From HyVt-105 sp049975425 (GTDB taxonomy: Bacteria; Bacteroidota; Bacteroidia; Bacteroidales; VadinHA17): a stretch of 64,000 bases of DNA. The stretch is from the NCBI GenBank assembly GCA_049975425.1, contig JBNGDI010000008.1:40424-104423 (forward strand). The letters run 5' to 3'. The notes beneath the pieces are model-generated. The model had not been told where the DNA came from. It worked only from the letters and a program-made list of their open reading frames with translations, and searched no databases. Below are positions 63,706-64,000 of the stretch, one piece after another. A program made the position numbers and the translations under genes. The first letter of the stretch is position 1, and each line of letters begins with the position of its first letter.

Positions 63706-64000
63706 ATCCATCCATCCGGTTGAAAAGACACAATGGACAGGTATTCAGTAATATATATTCAGTATTTTACGTACGTACCCTGTGTCCTTTGCAGTAAAGA
63801 AAATTTTTCAGACAGCTTATTCCTCACGGATTATTTACAAATAATCGGCCTCTGAGGGGCTGGTGGGATGAATATATCAAGGATAAATTTGCAAGAACAG
63901 ATTTTTGTTGCGTCTGACAGGTGATGGTTTTCTTTCTGTCTGTAATTGAATGAATAACTAAACAATATTAAATCATTTAATAAGGACATGCGAATTTAAG
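63706..64000. other. intergenic region at the window end with a -7 element
   Basis: No supported gene is seen. TAAATTTG at 63884-63891 (+) is an exact TAnnTTTG match without a clear TTTG upstream; it may serve a gene beyond the edge. A 39-codon frame starting at 63733 has no ribosome site or recognisable content. Confidence 0.5.

Noticed and set aside
63733..63852. 39-codon plus-strand frame near the window end
   Set aside because: It has no ribosome site, promoter, signal peptide or recognisable content.

Overview
The window is a gene-dense bacterial chromosome segment from Bacteroidota, most likely Bacteroidales or a related anaerobic or facultative lineage; the family cannot be fixed from sequence alone. 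The evidence is promoters of the form TTTG-N19/20-TAnnTTTG, a TonB receptor with a carboxypeptidase-like N-terminal domain, S46 dipeptidyl-peptidase, PorT, a lipoprotein-type TamA (TamL), DUF3467 after rpoC, and M56-TonB fusions. There is no rRNA, CRISPR array, prophage or insertion sequence.

Region 1 (about 1-9,960) is a redox and hydrogen locus. A minus-strand operon encodes a TM1266-type hydrogenase-linked ACT protein, translationally coupled to a TonB-dependent receptor. Diverging from it is a NitT/TauT-type ABC importer (lipoprotein, permease, ATPase). These are followed by the NADH sensor Rex and a trimeric [FeFe]-hydrogenase operon (hydC-hydB-hydA). Near-perfect Rex operators lie at the promoter of the ACT/TonB operon and just downstream of the inferred hydrogenase promoter. 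The latter also has an FNR/CRP-like palindrome about 43 bp upstream of its inferred start. A strictly 12-bp-phased palindrome array sits in the ACT/ABC divergent region. I infer a redox-controlled hydrogenase and import circuit.

Region 2 (10,070-16,750) is a long minus-strand chain: DUF2520, KdsC, UbiA-type prenyltransferase, Maf, S46 peptidase with the DPP11-type Arg, TrmO and a His-rich TauE/UreH-like transporter. Region 3 (16,820-22,730) is a fatty-acid oxidation electron chain: EtfB, EtfA, a membrane Fe-S protein, a CCG-domain partner and a long acyl-CoA dehydrogenase.

Region 4 (22,840-37,980) is the information-processing supercluster, all on the minus strand: rpsU-xerC-hpf, then tRNA-Thr(UGU)-Tyr-Gly-Thr(GGU)-tuf-tRNA-Trp-secE-nusG-rplKAJL-rpoBC-DUF3467. 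It has clear promoters before rpsU and before the first tRNA, and an attenuator-like terminator between rplL and rpoB.

Region 5 (38,127-51,700) holds unlinked housekeeping genes: HhH protein, neurotransmitter:sodium symporter, pyruvate kinase, TamL, SpoU methyltransferase, FAD dehydrogenase, PorT, small-type PurL, SDR and nitroreductase. Region 6 (51,934-63,705) has a large secreted BNR-repeat protein, a 41-residue lipoprotein with an ideal promoter, an outer-membrane protein, gapA, a SiaC-like protein, a MacB-type permease, aconitase and a BlaI/M56-TonB pair. The last pair is preceded by a 10-bp-phased array of alternating half-sites. The final 295 bp hold no supported gene but carry a -7 element for something beyond the edge.
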